NCBI GenBank assembly: GCA_900073065.1
Contig: FJOG01000012.1
Span: 171,126 to 235,125 of the forward strand
Direction: 5' to 3'
Source: Phialocephala subalpina
Lineage: Eukaryota > Ascomycota > Leotiomycetes > Helotiales > Mollisiaceae
Length of the DNA stretch: 64,000 nt
Shown here: piece after piece, positions 42,273-54,569 of the stretch
Position numbering within the stretch: position 1 is the first letter of the stretch
Layout of the letters: each line of letters begins with the position of its first letter
Made by a program: the position numbers and the translations under genes
Notes under the pieces: generated by a model
Seen by the model: the letters and a program-made list of their open reading frames with translations, nothing else
Told to the model about the DNA's origin: nothing
The model's database searches: none

Positions 42273-45168
42273 TTAGAACCACAAACTGGTGCTTCTGATT
42301 CCTGCGATACTCTCCTCATTTTGATCCAATCCCTTACGTTGACTCGGCAACAAAGATCTATCGTCAGATGATGAGAAGCTGTTCTCTCTTTCATGGGGGC
42401 TCTTCTTGCGTGTACTCTGGAACAAGTCAAAGTCTGTTGCTCCCATGGTGCGAGGCAGAGTTGACGAGATATGCTTTGCGGTACGGTTCTCTTTATTGTC
42501 TTCGTCCAAGAGCTCCACAGGAAACCCATCATATTTCTTGTCTGGTGCTTCTTCGATGGGTGTCAAGCTATTGCGGGTGTGGTGTGATAGTTCGGGCGTG
42601 GCACGCTTGAGCGGAACTGGGAAAGCATCGTAGAGACAGCTGATATCTTCATCGTCGTCTTTTTCTTGCTCGTCAAATGAAGAATGAAAAGACAAGGTGT
42701 CAGCGCTCTTTTCCGCAACATGTTGGTTGCCGGTGCGCTCGAAGAATTCTTCCATAGACTCAGTTACATGGAATCCAGATGCATTGGGATTGAAGAAGCG
42801 TCCATAATCAACACGCGATCCTCGTGTAACCGTCGCTGAAGGCTCTGGCATGATCAAATTCATTGCGTCTTTGACAGGACTAGTGTTGCTTTCCCTACCA
42901 GAGCCTGAACCAGTATCTCTTGAGAAGGGAGTGACACGACGCACTGTCGGCAACTTGGGTGCGGCACTGACATGCCGAAATGTCTGTTTCAGCTCGTCTG
43001 ACAATGTCCTTGACTCAGCCTTGCAAGGCGGAAGACTCCTCGTCGTCTTTGATTCGTAAGATTTTGGTGATGATGAATTGACTGACTTTGCGATGTCCTC
43101 CGCTGTTAATACATTACCATTACCAGCAGAGTCACTGGAGCTATCGGCACGGAAGCCGCCTCGACTGTTCTGGGTGTAAGAAGACCTCTTTTGACACCCT
43201 CCACGAGTTTTTTTGACCACGATGTCATCGGCACCAGCTTCAAAGCCATTCTCGTCGGCTCCGTCCATAGCACCTGGGGCAGATTGACGTGGTTTAGCCA
43301 CCGTTTTCGACGTGTTGATGGCACAAACTGTCCTGTCGTTGGTAACCTTACGTCTCCTCAAAGTATTCCTGGCCAACTCATATGGGCCCATGGACACGAT
43401 TGAGGCATGATGAATCTTGCAGTCGGACTTGGAGTGAACTGTAGCAAGTGCTGCCATATCGACAGGAAAGTCTCCGGCTTTTCTGGTTTTGGTTGGTGGT
43501 GTTAGGGTCTTTCGGTCATAGAAGTCAGTCTCGTCTCGGCTTGTTTTCTGAAGAATTGCATCAATGATATCTTCAAATGTGACAATGCCAATGGGCTTGG
43601 GCGATCTGATTCCGGGATTCTGATGTTTCTCATCCGCATCCTTATCAGCAGCTGCTCTTGCAGCAGCGAGGTAGTCCATGCTCCATTGTCGATGTTGCGC
43701 TTTTTCCAACTTCAAGAATGTCTGCTCGTTAGTTTTCTCGGTTGTTGTCCAGACGGCACCTTTGCTGCATGTGAGTTGGTCGTTGGGGATAACGACAGCC
43801 ATTCTGAAGAATTAGTGATGATAGTCATCTTACACAATGTCAAGACATACCTCGACATTCCGGATTGGAACATGTTCAGAACTTCATAGACAGACATATC
43901 TTCCCTGACGATGGGTAAGGGGTACAGAGGTAGATCTTTGACCAGCAGGGGACTCTCAGGGTTTTCGGGGAATTTGATATTGACGCCGAGGAGGTTCTGA
44001 GATCGCGATTAGCAGGTTGTGAAGGACTGGTTTTATACGCACCTTTGTGTGTAGGAAGCCATGGATCTGAGTTCCATGCGTCCACTCGCCCACGACCTCG
44101 CCCTCGCGGCCTTTTCCTAGATTGCCAATGACTGGGATTCGACTGTACGACCAGCCCCGAACCTTTTTGATGAAAGCCTCGTCTACATGTTCATCAATCC
44201 GGATGACTTTGACCGCAGACCACTTGACAATCATCCCTTGAACAACTACGAGATCGGCTTTCTCCAGATCTTGATCCCTGTTCTCAGGTTCTGGGACGGC
44301 TGTAATTTCTCCTCCAATCTTCTGACAGTCAAGTTTCAAAGCTCCAAGCATGATCCGGCTTGTGTCTTGGCCAAGGTCACCGCCATTCTTCTCGCATTTC
44401 TCATGGTGTTGAATAAGTCCTCCAAGCTCCTCATTTGTGAACAACTCCTGCGCGTCACGGTGTCCACCAACACGGTCTAGGCACCATGCTATCGGGAAGC
44501 TGATGATGGCAGTAATGCCCATACACCCCCAGATGATTGGTCGGCAATAGTATCCCCATGCCAGTGCTCGCCTCGGAACGATGTATTGAGGAAGGATCTC
44601 GCCGAAGATGGCAATACAGAGGGTCGATATAATGATTGCCACCCAGAGTGCGTCGTAGGGGTATATACTCTGAATCAAGAAAGGGAAGGACTCGCCAAAT
44701 GCGACTGATACAATGATCAAAGAGCCTGGGAGTGTTAGTTGACTTCCGCCCTCGGAATGGAATTATTTACAAAGCATCCAAGTCTGATGTTTCTTCAGTC
44801 GAGCAATTGCAGCAGCTTGCTTTCTAGTGGTCCTTTAGCAAGTTTCGAGAGTGTGACTCTTGAAGATGTTACCTCTCTTTGGGTGTGGCTGTTGCTGCTC
44901 GAAGTTCCAGAAGCGTCATATTGAGACTGCAGAGCCCGAGAATCAAACCTGCCAAAAGAGCAGAGAATAGCAAATTGTTTACAGCAAGGATGCCCATCGC
45001 AATTCCTGCTGGGCCATCGTACACTGTGTATGTATAGTTTTTGTTATGGCTCCTGATCCAGGCGGTAATGGGCGATTCATGAGAAATGTTATCGCGGCGA
45101 CTGAGATAGTACCTACTACCATCGACGTAGGGTGGTGGACCGCCAGGATAGTGGCCGTGGGAAATCAT
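42273..45168 (-). CDS. MAM3: CNNM/MAM3-type transporter (DUF21 plus CBS domains)
   Basis: Five exons, 45168-44873, 44823-44771, 44725-44043, 43996-43851 and 43803-42273 (introns 45-49 nt), give 902 residues. The N-terminus is extracellular or lumenal with NYT/NIS sites. The DUF21 membrane domain has four hydrophobic spans: AGIAMGILAVNNLLFSALLA, TWMLCSLIIVSVAFGESFPF, DALWVAIIISTLCIAIFGEI and IIWGCMGITAIISFPIAWCL. Between them is the conserved QAAAIARLKKH loop. A CBS pair follows (VRGWSYSRIPVIGNLG; PIVREDMSVYEVLNMFQSGM; PIGIVTFEDIIDAIL). The last 350 residues are a disordered, Ser-rich tail. Members move Mg/Mn at the vacuole or Golgi. The yeast name is used by homology. Confidence 0.92.
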
Positions 45169-45688
45169 AATGGCTATGCTAGAGCGATGGATGGAGGTGG
45201 TGTAACCATGTAGTTGGAAGGATGCGACCAGTATGCCAATGAAGAGCTAACCTTGTTGTGGTGTCGTGATAAGTGCTGGGAAGTCGAAGAAGAAACGAGT
45301 TGCAGAGATGACACTTGTCATGGTACTGGTACTCGAAGGGAGGTACAACTAAGCAAGGAACCAAAGAAATCGCTCCTGCCATGCAAACACGACTTTCAAA
45401 ACATGGATCAAAAATGGAAACCGCGGTCTGAAGACAGATGTTTTCATTGAGAAACAGAATGCACGCTTTTTGCATAGACGCCATCTATTGTACAACCACG
45501 GTGATGTTTACACGCAAGTAGGAAGTATTGTTCATATCTCAAAGACGAGAGTAAGACAACCCCCACGATCAAACCAACGCCAAATTCAACCCACCCAATG
45601 CATCATATCCTTGAACCCGAGAAGGTTTGCTCTAGAAACAGAAACTTTTTGAAAGTTGCAGCTTACGAAGAGAGCTTGAAGATGTCGT
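45169..45688. other. Intergenic region without a gene
   Basis: It comprises the MAM3 5' flank and the 3' flank of the RRM/RGG gene. No supported frame or RNA was found. Confidence 0.5.
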
Positions 45689-47066
45689 TTACTCCGGTCG
45701 TGGTCGTTTCGCGCCGTGGGGATTTTGCCAATCGCCACCGGCAGCTTGGTTGCCCTGGAAGAAGGCTGGGTTGAAGTGACCTGGCATGCCGTTGAATCCT
45801 CCAGCACCTGAATGACTTGTTAGCTTTGATCTTGGTAAATCTCTTCTATTGGATACAGGTGCAAGCGCCTGCTCTTCTGAGGCAATACATGAACAAGCAT
45901 CTCTAGAGAAAGCTTACCTGGCATACCACCACCCATTTGACCCATATTCATTGGCATACCACCCATACCTCCCGGCATCCCGCCCATTGGCATTCCTCCC
46001 ATCGGCATACCGCCCATCATCCCGTTCATACCTCCTCTACCACCTCTCATACCACCGCCTCGCATATTGCCCATCATTCCGCCTCTGTTGTTGAAGCCAC
46101 CTCCAAATTGGTTGCCCATAGGACCACTAGGGAAGCCACCCATGCTCGAGTTGAAGTTACCACCCATGTTGCCCATCGTAGGATTCGAGAAGTTTCGGTT
46201 GAAGTTGTTCATGTTGTTATTCATACCGCCACGAGCATTGTAACCAGGTGTACGTCCTCTAAAGCCTCCACCAAAGTTGCCATTTGTGTTACCTCGATCG
46301 TTGTTGTAGCCACCACGACTTGGATTGCTCGGTCCCTCCTTACCAGCACGAATCGGAGCATCCTTGGGCAATGTTCGGAAGGGGTTGACATTCGGGTTCG
46401 AGTAGACGACCGTGTGCTTCTTGACGTATTGTTGGCCTTCGCCGAAGGAGGAGATCTTGTGCTTCGCAGCTGTAGCAGCTTGTTGAGAGGAGAATTCGAC
46501 ATAAGCTTGTCTGTAGGGGTGCGTATCAGCAAAGCTTTCTTCAAAGCTTTCAAGTCTTGAGCTTACCCTTTGCTCTTGCCATTGACCTTGTGCTCGGAGA
46601 AAGTAATTTCTTTCAACTCGTCCTCCACCTGTGCTTGATTTACCCATCCGCGAATATCATCATCGGTGTTCCACCAGTGTAGCTCTGAGATCAATATGGC
46701 CGTGGTCGCTCCTGGGTCAATGGGACGATCATCGGAACCCTCCTTTCTCTTCACACCTTGTTGCTGTGGAGCTTGTTTCGGAATAGTGAGGACATCTCCA
46801 CTCGGCTCATCGGTACTCTTGATCTTCTGCTGGACGTGCATCTTGCTGTCGTGATGGTCGTGACTGGTTTTGATGTCAACATAATCATCATCCTGCTCCT
46901 CTTCATGCTTCAGGCCATTTGACTCGGTCGCATGCCCATTGGTAGGCTCGATCCCATCGATCTTCATATCTCCTTCTTCGTCCTCGTCTTTCTTGACACC
47001 AAGATCCACCTCGGGCCCCGCGTTTGTATCTCCATAGATGTCGATGTCGAACTCGTCGTCAGCCAT
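45689..47066 (-). CDS. RNA-binding protein with RRM and Gly/Met/Arg-rich tail (CPSF6/CFIm-like)
   Basis: Exons are 47066-46567, 46510-45918 and 45807-45689, giving 403 residues. The N-terminus is acidic (MADDEFDIDIYGDT), followed by an RRM starting ATTAILISELHWWNTDDDIR. The RRM is completed across the first intron by SKGQAYVEFSSQQAATAAKH. The remainder is low-complexity: Asn/Gly stretches, RGG-type segments (GGMRGGRGGMNGMMGG) and repeated PMGGM units. It ends PHGAKRPRPE in the last exon. The WWNTDDD RRM followed by a Gly/Pro-rich tail is the arrangement of cleavage factor I subunits (CPSF6-like) in pre-mRNA 3' processing. That assignment is likely but not proven. The second intron is 110 nt. 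Confidence 0.85.
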
Positions 47067-47989
47067 TGTGGTTATTAGGGTTGTGCTTGAGGCACAATGA
47101 AAGTGACGTTGTAAATTGGTCTGCCCTAAAGGTGAATAAAATTCTGTATTTGTCTTTTATTGCACAAGAAGGTCGTCTGCAAAATAATGACGGGGGTATC
47201 AGCGCTTGAAAACATTGAGCAAACTCCCGACGGCATTGACGCCCAGGAACGTCAAGCAAAATCTGAGATACATGGGATATACAAATACGTACACTCCTAA
47301 AACCAACTAGAACTGAGCTCAAGTCTGATAGCCTTCTTTGGCAGATGCAGACACAATGGAGATGGAAGATGAAGCTCTGTGCTTGCAATCTTGAATGATT
47401 CGTTCCGAACAGGAAACCCTTTGATGTGAATTTCTGAAGTGAGTAATTCCAGGAGAACAAGACCCAAAGCCAGCTTCCGAAATATCAACACATCTGTCTT
47501 GAAAAGTGAAAGGTTGGCTGTAAAAGGAGACCACTGTCCCAACTCCCCCTTCTTTCAGCCCAACCAGAGCCTTGTCTGCGCCACACCGAAACTCCAACCC
47601 AAATCGTCGATATTGGCCAATCGGAACAGCAGATCACAGCTAAGGACCCGCGTGTTTGTCGTTTCAATGATTGTCGGAGGGAGGATGATATTTGTTGGTT
47701 GTCGTTCTCGAGTCGTATCGTGTCGAGGATGAGCTGAGTTGGAGCTTTTAGGTAGGGTTGCCTTCGGATTAACTAGGTTGTTCCGTGTTCCGGAGCTCGG
47801 GCGGTCTTGCTCAATCTGGCCTGAACCCCTAAGATAATTTGGACTACGGAGAGACCACATCTCAAGCATCCAGACAATTACTTGGGCGCCTCCTTCACAA
47901 GATCAGGCAAACACACCTCGAATTCCCATCTTCGAACTTTCTCCCAACCATCCACATCTTCTTCAAATTACGATCTTCAATCCGCCATC
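47067..47989. other. 0.9 kb divergent intergenic region
   Basis: It separates the RRM/RGG gene from SSS1 and holds both promoters. Short frames (for example 47439-47732) lack any family feature. No tRNA or repeat was seen. Confidence 0.45.
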
Positions 47990-48420
47990 ATGTCTGACCA
48001 GCTCCAGGAATTTTTGGACATCCCGAGAGACTTTGTCAAGGAAGGAACACAGTTCGTGAACAGATGCACAAAGCGTAAGGATACCTTCCTAGAACCCCTC
48101 TACTCAGAGCCTCTCTTGCTGGAGATATTGCATAGCAATGCGACTCTCGGCGCACCTTTGAATCACATGTGCTGACCTCCTTTTAGCTGATATGCGAGGT
48201 ACATTATAATTCCATACCGAGGCGTTGTTTCTTCGTATTAACAGGCTGGGCACAGAATTTATCAAGATCTCCCAAGCTGTCGGTGTTGGCTTCCTTGTCA
48301 TGGGCGCAGTAGGATACTTGGTTAAGCTGAGTACGGTTCCAGGTCCATCTACCATCAGTTTCGACTAACCCTTTCGCAGTACATATTCCGGTGAACAATA
48401 TCCTCGTAGGAGGAGCATAG
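47990..48420 (+). CDS. SSS1: Sec61 gamma subunit (SSS1) of the ER translocon
   Basis: Four exons, 47990-48074, 48187-48198 (only 12 nt), 48256-48330 and 48380-48420, give 70 residues. The joined protein begins MSDQLQEFLDIPRDFVKEGT, continues QFVNRCTKPDMREFIKISQA, then the single tail-anchor helix VGVGFLVMGAVGYLVKL and ends IHIPVNNILVGGA. Each piece matches the highly conserved Sec61 gamma/SecE family. The 12-nt exon encodes the residues around P-D-M-R, which are present in all relatives, so its inclusion is firm. It clamps the two halves of Sec61 alpha in the ER membrane. Introns are 112, 57 and 49 nt. Confidence 0.95.
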
Positions 48421-50139
48421 AGAGTGTTCAGGGTGTTGGGGAGCGATTGGCGCATTGAAAGGGGACGAGCGATACCACGCGAACATACTTGAGAAGCCGA
48501 ACTCGAGAGAATCGAATCTGGACTTTTATGCCGGCGAAGGCATGTACTATACTGGAATGGTTTTCGTGGCATAGCACGGGTTATGGTTGGGAATGGAAAA
48601 TATCTGCTTCGACTCGCGATTTCGATTTGGCCTGATTTCTCCTGGTGATACGTTGCAATGAGGCTGATTTTGGACGACTCCCTCTGGTCGAGCGATTCGG
48701 ACTCGGGCACAAAGTCAGCAGGCAGAATCTGTGCATTCTTATTCAAGTGGAGGCCAGATCGAGCAAGTCACAGTGGCTCGCATACAAGGCCGCTAAGCTA
48801 TCAGGCTCGATCTAGAGTACCGTTCAAGGTGAACATTGCAGATTGGGCCACACATCAATTGCGAGAAAACATGTTCTTCAAGTTGCATTTTGTTATTCAC
48901 ATTTGGTGTTGATTTCAATTGAGTTCGTCGCTTCATTCAGCAAACCATGCAAGCTTATTGCAAGCATCAAGCAAGTACTTGACTTCTGCTTGCCAGTTCG
49001 AGATGAGTCCCAAAGCAGAACTACACCCTAGGAGTACAACAGATGACGCAGGCGAGTCGGCAAGGTTTCTCTTTCATTATTAATCAGGGTGCAAGCAACC
49101 ATCACAAACTGGTATCATTCTTTGATACCAAAACTGCTATAAGTAGCTCTAGAGCAGACTGCCCATAGCTCATTCAACGTTCACAAGCTTCATGCTCTTA
49201 GAAGTCTCATGATAGCTTTCCTGATGAAAAGTCGAACACGGCATACAGCGGTAAGTGTTGGGACGGGTAATGGCGGAGCAGCTCTCAAGCTTTGAGGCCA
49301 AGGAGTTCTCTAAATTGATTTTAACAATCGTTAGCACTACATGAACATCCACGATATCCATCAATTTTCAAAATCTTAAAACCTCGAACTGCAACTCTAA
49401 TTTCTCTCGTGTTCGCTATCGTTGGTGGATGTTCTTCTCGACATTCTCTGGAGCCAAGCGCAACTGGAAAGCTGTCACAAGAAACAGCTATACAAAAGCT
49501 ATGATGTTCGGATTCGAGATCTACAATGTTACCTTGAAACCAGCAAAGTTCTGGGGATTAGAACAGACTTTCAGGCAAACAGATCACATGTGAATGTCTT
49601 CAATAATACATCACGTGCCTGTTATCGGAACTGCCCAGATGGTATGGAAATGTACCCGTGGAAAGTCTTTCCAAAGCCACAAGACAATGGAAGATGCTCT
49701 CGTAAAACTGCCAATAGCATTGTTCAATTCAGCACTCCAACTGTTTCTTCTCCTACAAGCCCTTCTGCAGGGCTCTGCAAAATCGAAGCCTCTTTCGCAA
49801 GCGGTCCCCCGGTAACGTTACCTCCTGTCAAACAACCATCTCCAAAGTCAATCCGAGATCTACAACCATGTTCCATGCATTTCTAAATTCGTTTGCCGCA
49901 AATTGTGCAAAAGGCCACGATCTGATATATCACATCTCACAAACTCCCTCCATCAAAAGCCTAGGCTTCTGCATGTCTCATTCCAGGAATCCGGATTTCT
50001 TGATCCGCCGTTTCTCAATCTCAGAATCAAAGGTCTTCGCCGCGCCACCAGAATCGAAATATCCGCCCAGGAAACACCAGTGGTAACACAAACTCCCTTC
50101 TTTCTCCCACACCAACCCTCTCTCTTCTTTCCTTATCGT
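48421..50139. other. 1.7 kb without a confident gene
   Basis: The longest frame (49422-49886, plus) has no ATG at its head and no recognisable features. A minus frame 49364-49170 contains three cysteines in a row of about 20 residues (CSAITRPNTYRCMPC) but no signal peptide. I call neither a gene. Confidence 0.4.
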
Positions 50140-50644
50140 TCAATGCAAACCAATCAACCTCCCCTCCCTCCTCTCCATCTCCTCTCTCTCATCAACACCC
50201 CTCTCAACCACATCCCTTTTCATTTCCTGCTTCTCGCCCGGAACAGGTACTTGCGGAGCTTGCTCTTGCTTGTCCGAGTCTTGTGAAGGGTCATAGTCCT
50301 CGCCGTAATAAGGAACGTCAAAGAACGGATCCTCAGTACTCTTCCTCGTAGGGTTATCTTCGAATGGTAAAGAGGGACGACCTGCTTCTGGTGTTGAGCC
50401 ATAGGTGTAGGGACGAATGGTGGAGAGTTTTAGTTCGGTTCCTTTTTTAGGCCAAGAGCTATGAGTCGAGAGGCCGAATATCAAGATGATGCTTGGGGAT
50501 AGTTAGAGATGAGGACAATGGATAATGGATTTGGGGGAGGAGGAGAGGGAGGGGGGCGAACATGAAGATGACGGAGAGGCTGAGGCAGCGTTGGGCTCGC
50601 CGCGATGACCAGGTCGGCTTTTGTTCGTGGTCTTTGAGAAACAT
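50140..50644 (-). CDS. Small single-pass membrane protein of unknown function
   Basis: The model is exons 50644-50562 and 50491-50140, encoding 144 residues. The unspliced halves are uninformative. Joining them makes one clean hydrophobic helix, CLSLSVIFIIILIFGLS (residues about 20-36), preceded by a basic segment (KPTWSSRRAQRC) and followed by a soluble, acidic tail containing PFFDVPYYGEDYDPSQD. This is the layout of a tail-exposed inner-membrane or ER protein. The intron is 70 nt with CTCTAAC near its 3' end but ends in CCAAG. An ATG at 50695 upstream in the same frame would add 17 residues. No family was recognised. Confidence 0.55.
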
Positions 50645-51962
50645 CGTAAAGTCACGCGTCTTGAGTCTTGGCGTTTTGAACGAGTGACACCACAAAACTT
50701 AAAATTCAACGATCGAAAGGCTTCAGTCGAACTCTCTCATAGGGCTGTTACAGAGGTACGACTTTCAAAAGATTGATGATATAAATGAGCGTCAAGCAGT
50801 TGGAAATAAATGAATGAATGACCGACACAACCACAGACTTTCCAGAAGTCGTACAGAACCCCCTTCCACGGGAGCGGCTCTCTCCAACCCTTATATCAAA
50901 TCGCCTCATACATCTCCAAGACCACCCAAGCATCCTCAAATCTCTCAACCATATTTCCTTTTACCCGGTACTCCTACAGATCTACACCAGCATCCCACCT
51001 AACCTCAAACGCGCATCGTAACCAATCCTCATCTTTAAAGCTTAAGTCACGACATGAAACGTATCAAGTGGGAACCTCAACTACCCAAAATAAAGAGATG
51101 GCAAAGCATTGATCGCAGACTGGTTCTGGTGTGAGGAGGCCACGGAAGATGAGATGAGCGGTGGAGATCCAGTCATTTAGACGAAGCGCGGGGGGTTGCA
51201 GATGGGATTTGGATGACGATGTTTCGTGGTGACATTCATCTAATTTCTACCTACTGAGATGGAAGAGATGTGTTGATCATCTGTGACAGCGGGGTTTGGG
51301 AGAGACGGCATGGCTAACGGGTTGAACGGTCTGCGGTATGGTGTTGTACAACAGTGACATCTTTAGGAGATGTAGGAGATGTAGGCGGTGGTTGGGAGAG
51401 GTGTTTGATGGTCGGCCAAAACTCAAACTTTTCTTCCATCATAAATAATTCTTCCGTCAATTCTGCATGGCTTGCAACAAGCTTCTGCAGCGTTTGCAGA
51501 ATCTACTCCAAGAAGTCTTGATGATTTGAAAGGTTCGTAACACAAACTCTTCAAGAGGCGCATGGGCGTGCTCATGGGATTTCATCAACACCAGCTGGCT
51601 CGCACTCGCGATCAAGATCAAGATCAATCAAAAGCCATCAGTAAAACAACAACATCCCACAATCTGACCACAACGTTCTCATCCCACTTCTACCTATCTT
51701 TTCTAGTGCTCCCTTCGTACATCTATTCGGTAGTCTCCTAACAATGCCTCGGGCCAAAGGACCCCTATACCGAACTCCCCGTCTTTCTTCCCCAGATTTC
51801 TAATCGATAAGGGCGCGAAGACTTCGGTAAAGCACAGGTACTGATGACTCGAAATAATCACCAAAATCTCACTTCACTTCCTCTCTCTCCCATTTCCAAT
51901 CCATTAATGCCTTCTTGAACCTCCATTCCACTGGCACAATCGCCAGCCATTAATCCGCCGTC
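50645..51962. other. 1.3 kb without a gene
   Basis: This is the divergent region between the small membrane protein and pantothenate kinase. Sequence before 51963 is C/T-rich (51690-51950), typical of a fungal promoter/5' UTR. A purine-rich TAGGAGATG triplet repeat is seen near 51365-51390. No frame is supported. Confidence 0.5.
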
Positions 51963-53546
51963 ATGTCTGCGGATGCGCAGACAGACAAACTTCCCGCGGA
52001 GGATTCGAAACAAGATCCGAATGCGACCCCGCCATCAACCTCGAACACGAACTCTTTACCCCTCCGCATGCGTACGAATACTGCGGAGATAGATAGCACG
52101 ATCACGCATCCCGGGTCTGTAAAGATCAATGTGAAAGGCGCCTTCATCGTCGATCAGGAAAATGGGAGTCCGACGGGCAGTGGGAATCTGAATGGAGGCA
52201 GCCATGAAACGAAGGATATTAGGTTACCGAACCATACTGCGGTGGTGAGCCATATTGCTGTTGATGTAAGCTTTGATTCTTCTTTCCTTTCCTCTGATTT
52301 CCCTTCCCTTACTCTCTCCAATTCTGAGTACGAGCTGATTCAGAATGGCAGATTGGAGGCAGTCTAGCAAAGCTAGTTTTCTTCTCCAGAGAACCGCATT
52401 CAAGGGAACCAGGCGGACGACTCAATTTCATGACCTTCGAGACAGACAGGATAGACGACTGCGTGGAGTTCATGAAACAGCTCAAAGGTAAACAACAGAA
52501 GCTCAACGGCTCCCGACCAGGAGCATTATGCATCATGGCCACAGGCGGAGGAGCATACAAATACTACGACAAAATCCGAGACGCACTCGGCGTCGACGTT
52601 TTACGAGAAGATGAAATGGAATGTCTGATAATAGGTCCATCTCCTCCTCCCTTTTAAATCCCCAAGCCAAAACTGACATTGTTGAATAGGGCTAGATTTC
52701 TTCATCACAGAAATCCCCCGCGAAGTATTCACCTACAGCGAAACAGACCCCATGCATTTCGAGCTCCCCCACTCAGACATCTACCCCTACCTCCTCGTCA
52801 ACATTGGCTCCGGCGTCTCCATGATAAAAGTCTCGGGACCCCGCGCCTACCAACGAGTCGGCGGAACTTCTCTCGGCGGCGGAACACTCTGGGGACTCCT
52901 CTCTTTACTTACTGGGAGTCGAACATTCGACGAAATGCTGGGAATGGCAGAAGCGGGCGATAATGCGAAAGTCGACATGCTTGTGGGTGATATCTATGGG
53001 ACGGGGAAGGGATATGGGAAGATTGGCTTGAAGTCCAACACAATCGCTTCGAGCTTTGGAAAGGTATTCAAGATGAAGAGGGAAGCGGAACAAGAAGCCG
53101 AAGACTCAGGAGGTCTTACGAACGGAGACGCACATCCTCACCAATCGGAATCTACAGAACCACCTTTCACAGCATCAGATATATCCCGTTCCCTCCTCTA
53201 CGCAATCTCCAATAACATCGGTCAAATCGCCTACCTCCAATCCGAGAAACACTCTCTGAGCACAATCTATTTCGGGGGTTCCTTTATCAGAGGACACAGG
53301 CAGACGATGAATACTTTGTCATACGCTATCAAGTTCTGGAGTAATGGAGAGAAAAAAGCTTATTTCCTGAGGCATGAAGGATATTTAGGTGCTGTAGGAG
53401 CATTCCTAAAAAGACAGCCCAGAAATTGGGGACGGAGAGGAAGCTTCGAGGACGGGACATCAACACCGTTGGGCACGGAAGCGAAAGAAAATGCAAGGAG
53501 GGAGATGGATTTGGCCTACAACGCCGCGATGGAGTATCCTTCCTGA
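51963..53546 (+). CDS. CAB1: Type II pantothenate kinase
   Basis: Exons are 51963-52265, 52352-52634 and 52690-53546, giving 480 residues. The ATP-binding phosphate-1 motif DIGGSLAKLVFF is assembled across the first intron. ATGGGAYKYYDKI, the conserved RED(E)MECLIIG-LDFF junction, YLLVNIGSGVSMIKVSG and RVGGTSLGGGTLWGL follow in family order, and IYFGGSFIRGH is near the C-terminus. It phosphorylates pantothenate, the committed step of CoA synthesis. A variable acidic insertion (about residues 330-350) and a 100-residue N-terminal extension are as in other fungi. The second donor is weak (GTCCAT), but the reading frame and conservation support it. Confidence 0.94.
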
Positions 53547-54569
53547 GAAAAGTTGTGCTGTGTGACAGGCACTGGATTTATGGTGAAATGAAAGAGACCA
53601 TTTGGAGCAGCGATATCGGTCACATTCGCTGGAGTTACGTACGTTGAGGAGACACAAGTCTACCGACCGAAGGATCATAGGATTGCATCTGCATTTCAGG
53701 TTGGGTCGATAAATAAGATTATTTAATCATCTTTGCATTGGATCACGAAGGAAGGATAGACGTAAATTATGAATGAAATCATGAATTTGAACTAAACAGA
53801 CAATTCAGTACCAGACAAATTGTCTCTTCTAGTGAAGGAATACAGAAGATGAGTTTCTGGTACAGGTCAGGACGGAAATTGAGAATGTCCGACTCTGAGC
53901 CAGGATATAGAAGATGTATTTCTAGTACGAGTCAAAATGGACAATTCGGCGGAGATTGTTCGTTTTGATGATGGTACTTGGAGGATGAAAGAAGTGTTGG
54001 AGTGAGAGTGAGACTTGGAGGGATTTTAGTGCAGGTTGTGCTCAAAGTATTAACAAGACTTGCTCTTCATAGCATGTTGATCAAGTGTTTGATTTGGAGT
54101 CAAGGTTTGTAGCAACGCAATTGTCCAAGTACTTCATGTATATCTCGAGGCTTCTAGATGTCCCGTTCGTACCAACATTCAAGTCATCCCGACGGTCCGA
54201 GCCACGATACCAAGCACTGGCAATTCAATCGAGTCAACTTGAGAAAAAGGTCGGATTGAACAGACTTGATTTGAACACCTATCTCAGAGCTCTGAAGCTT
54301 GGTATATATACAATGCTTGACGCGAACGTCTAAGAGGCAGTAGCCGGATAAGTTAGATATATTTCGCAGACAATAGAATGAATCGCGGCGAAGGACATAC
54401 ACAATGAAATCCACCAAATGACTCGATATCCAGTCTACCCATTTTAGCGCTCACCGACGCCTATATACCGCATGCCAAAAAGTAAAGATTAAACTGCACG
54501 CCTTTGCACGCGGGCAATAACTTCTCAAATGCTCGATCAATTTTTGTCCGTATTCAGAGAGGACCTCTT
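53547..54569. other. 1 kb intergenic with a small internal repeat
   Basis: This is a convergent region between pantothenate kinase and the 630-residue gene. It contains the imperfect repeat listed at 53836-53945 and no supported gene. Confidence 0.5.
53836..53945. repeat. Imperfect 40-bp direct repeat
   Basis: Two copies begin about 67 bp apart: GGAATACAGAAGATGAGTTT and GGATATAGAAGATGTATTTC. Each continues into CTGGTACAGGTCAGGACGGA or CTAGTACGAGTCAAAATGGA. It is probably a short local duplication in the 3' flank of the kinase gene. Confidence 0.7.

Noticed and set aside
45937..46560. 207-codon plus-strand His/Thr-rich frame
   Set aside because: It is the antisense shadow of the Gly/Met-rich tail of the RRM protein and arises from codon bias.
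49170..49364. Small cysteine-containing frame (CSAITRPNTYRCMPC)
   Set aside because: It has no signal peptide, no convincing upstream exon and no family, so it is not called a gene.
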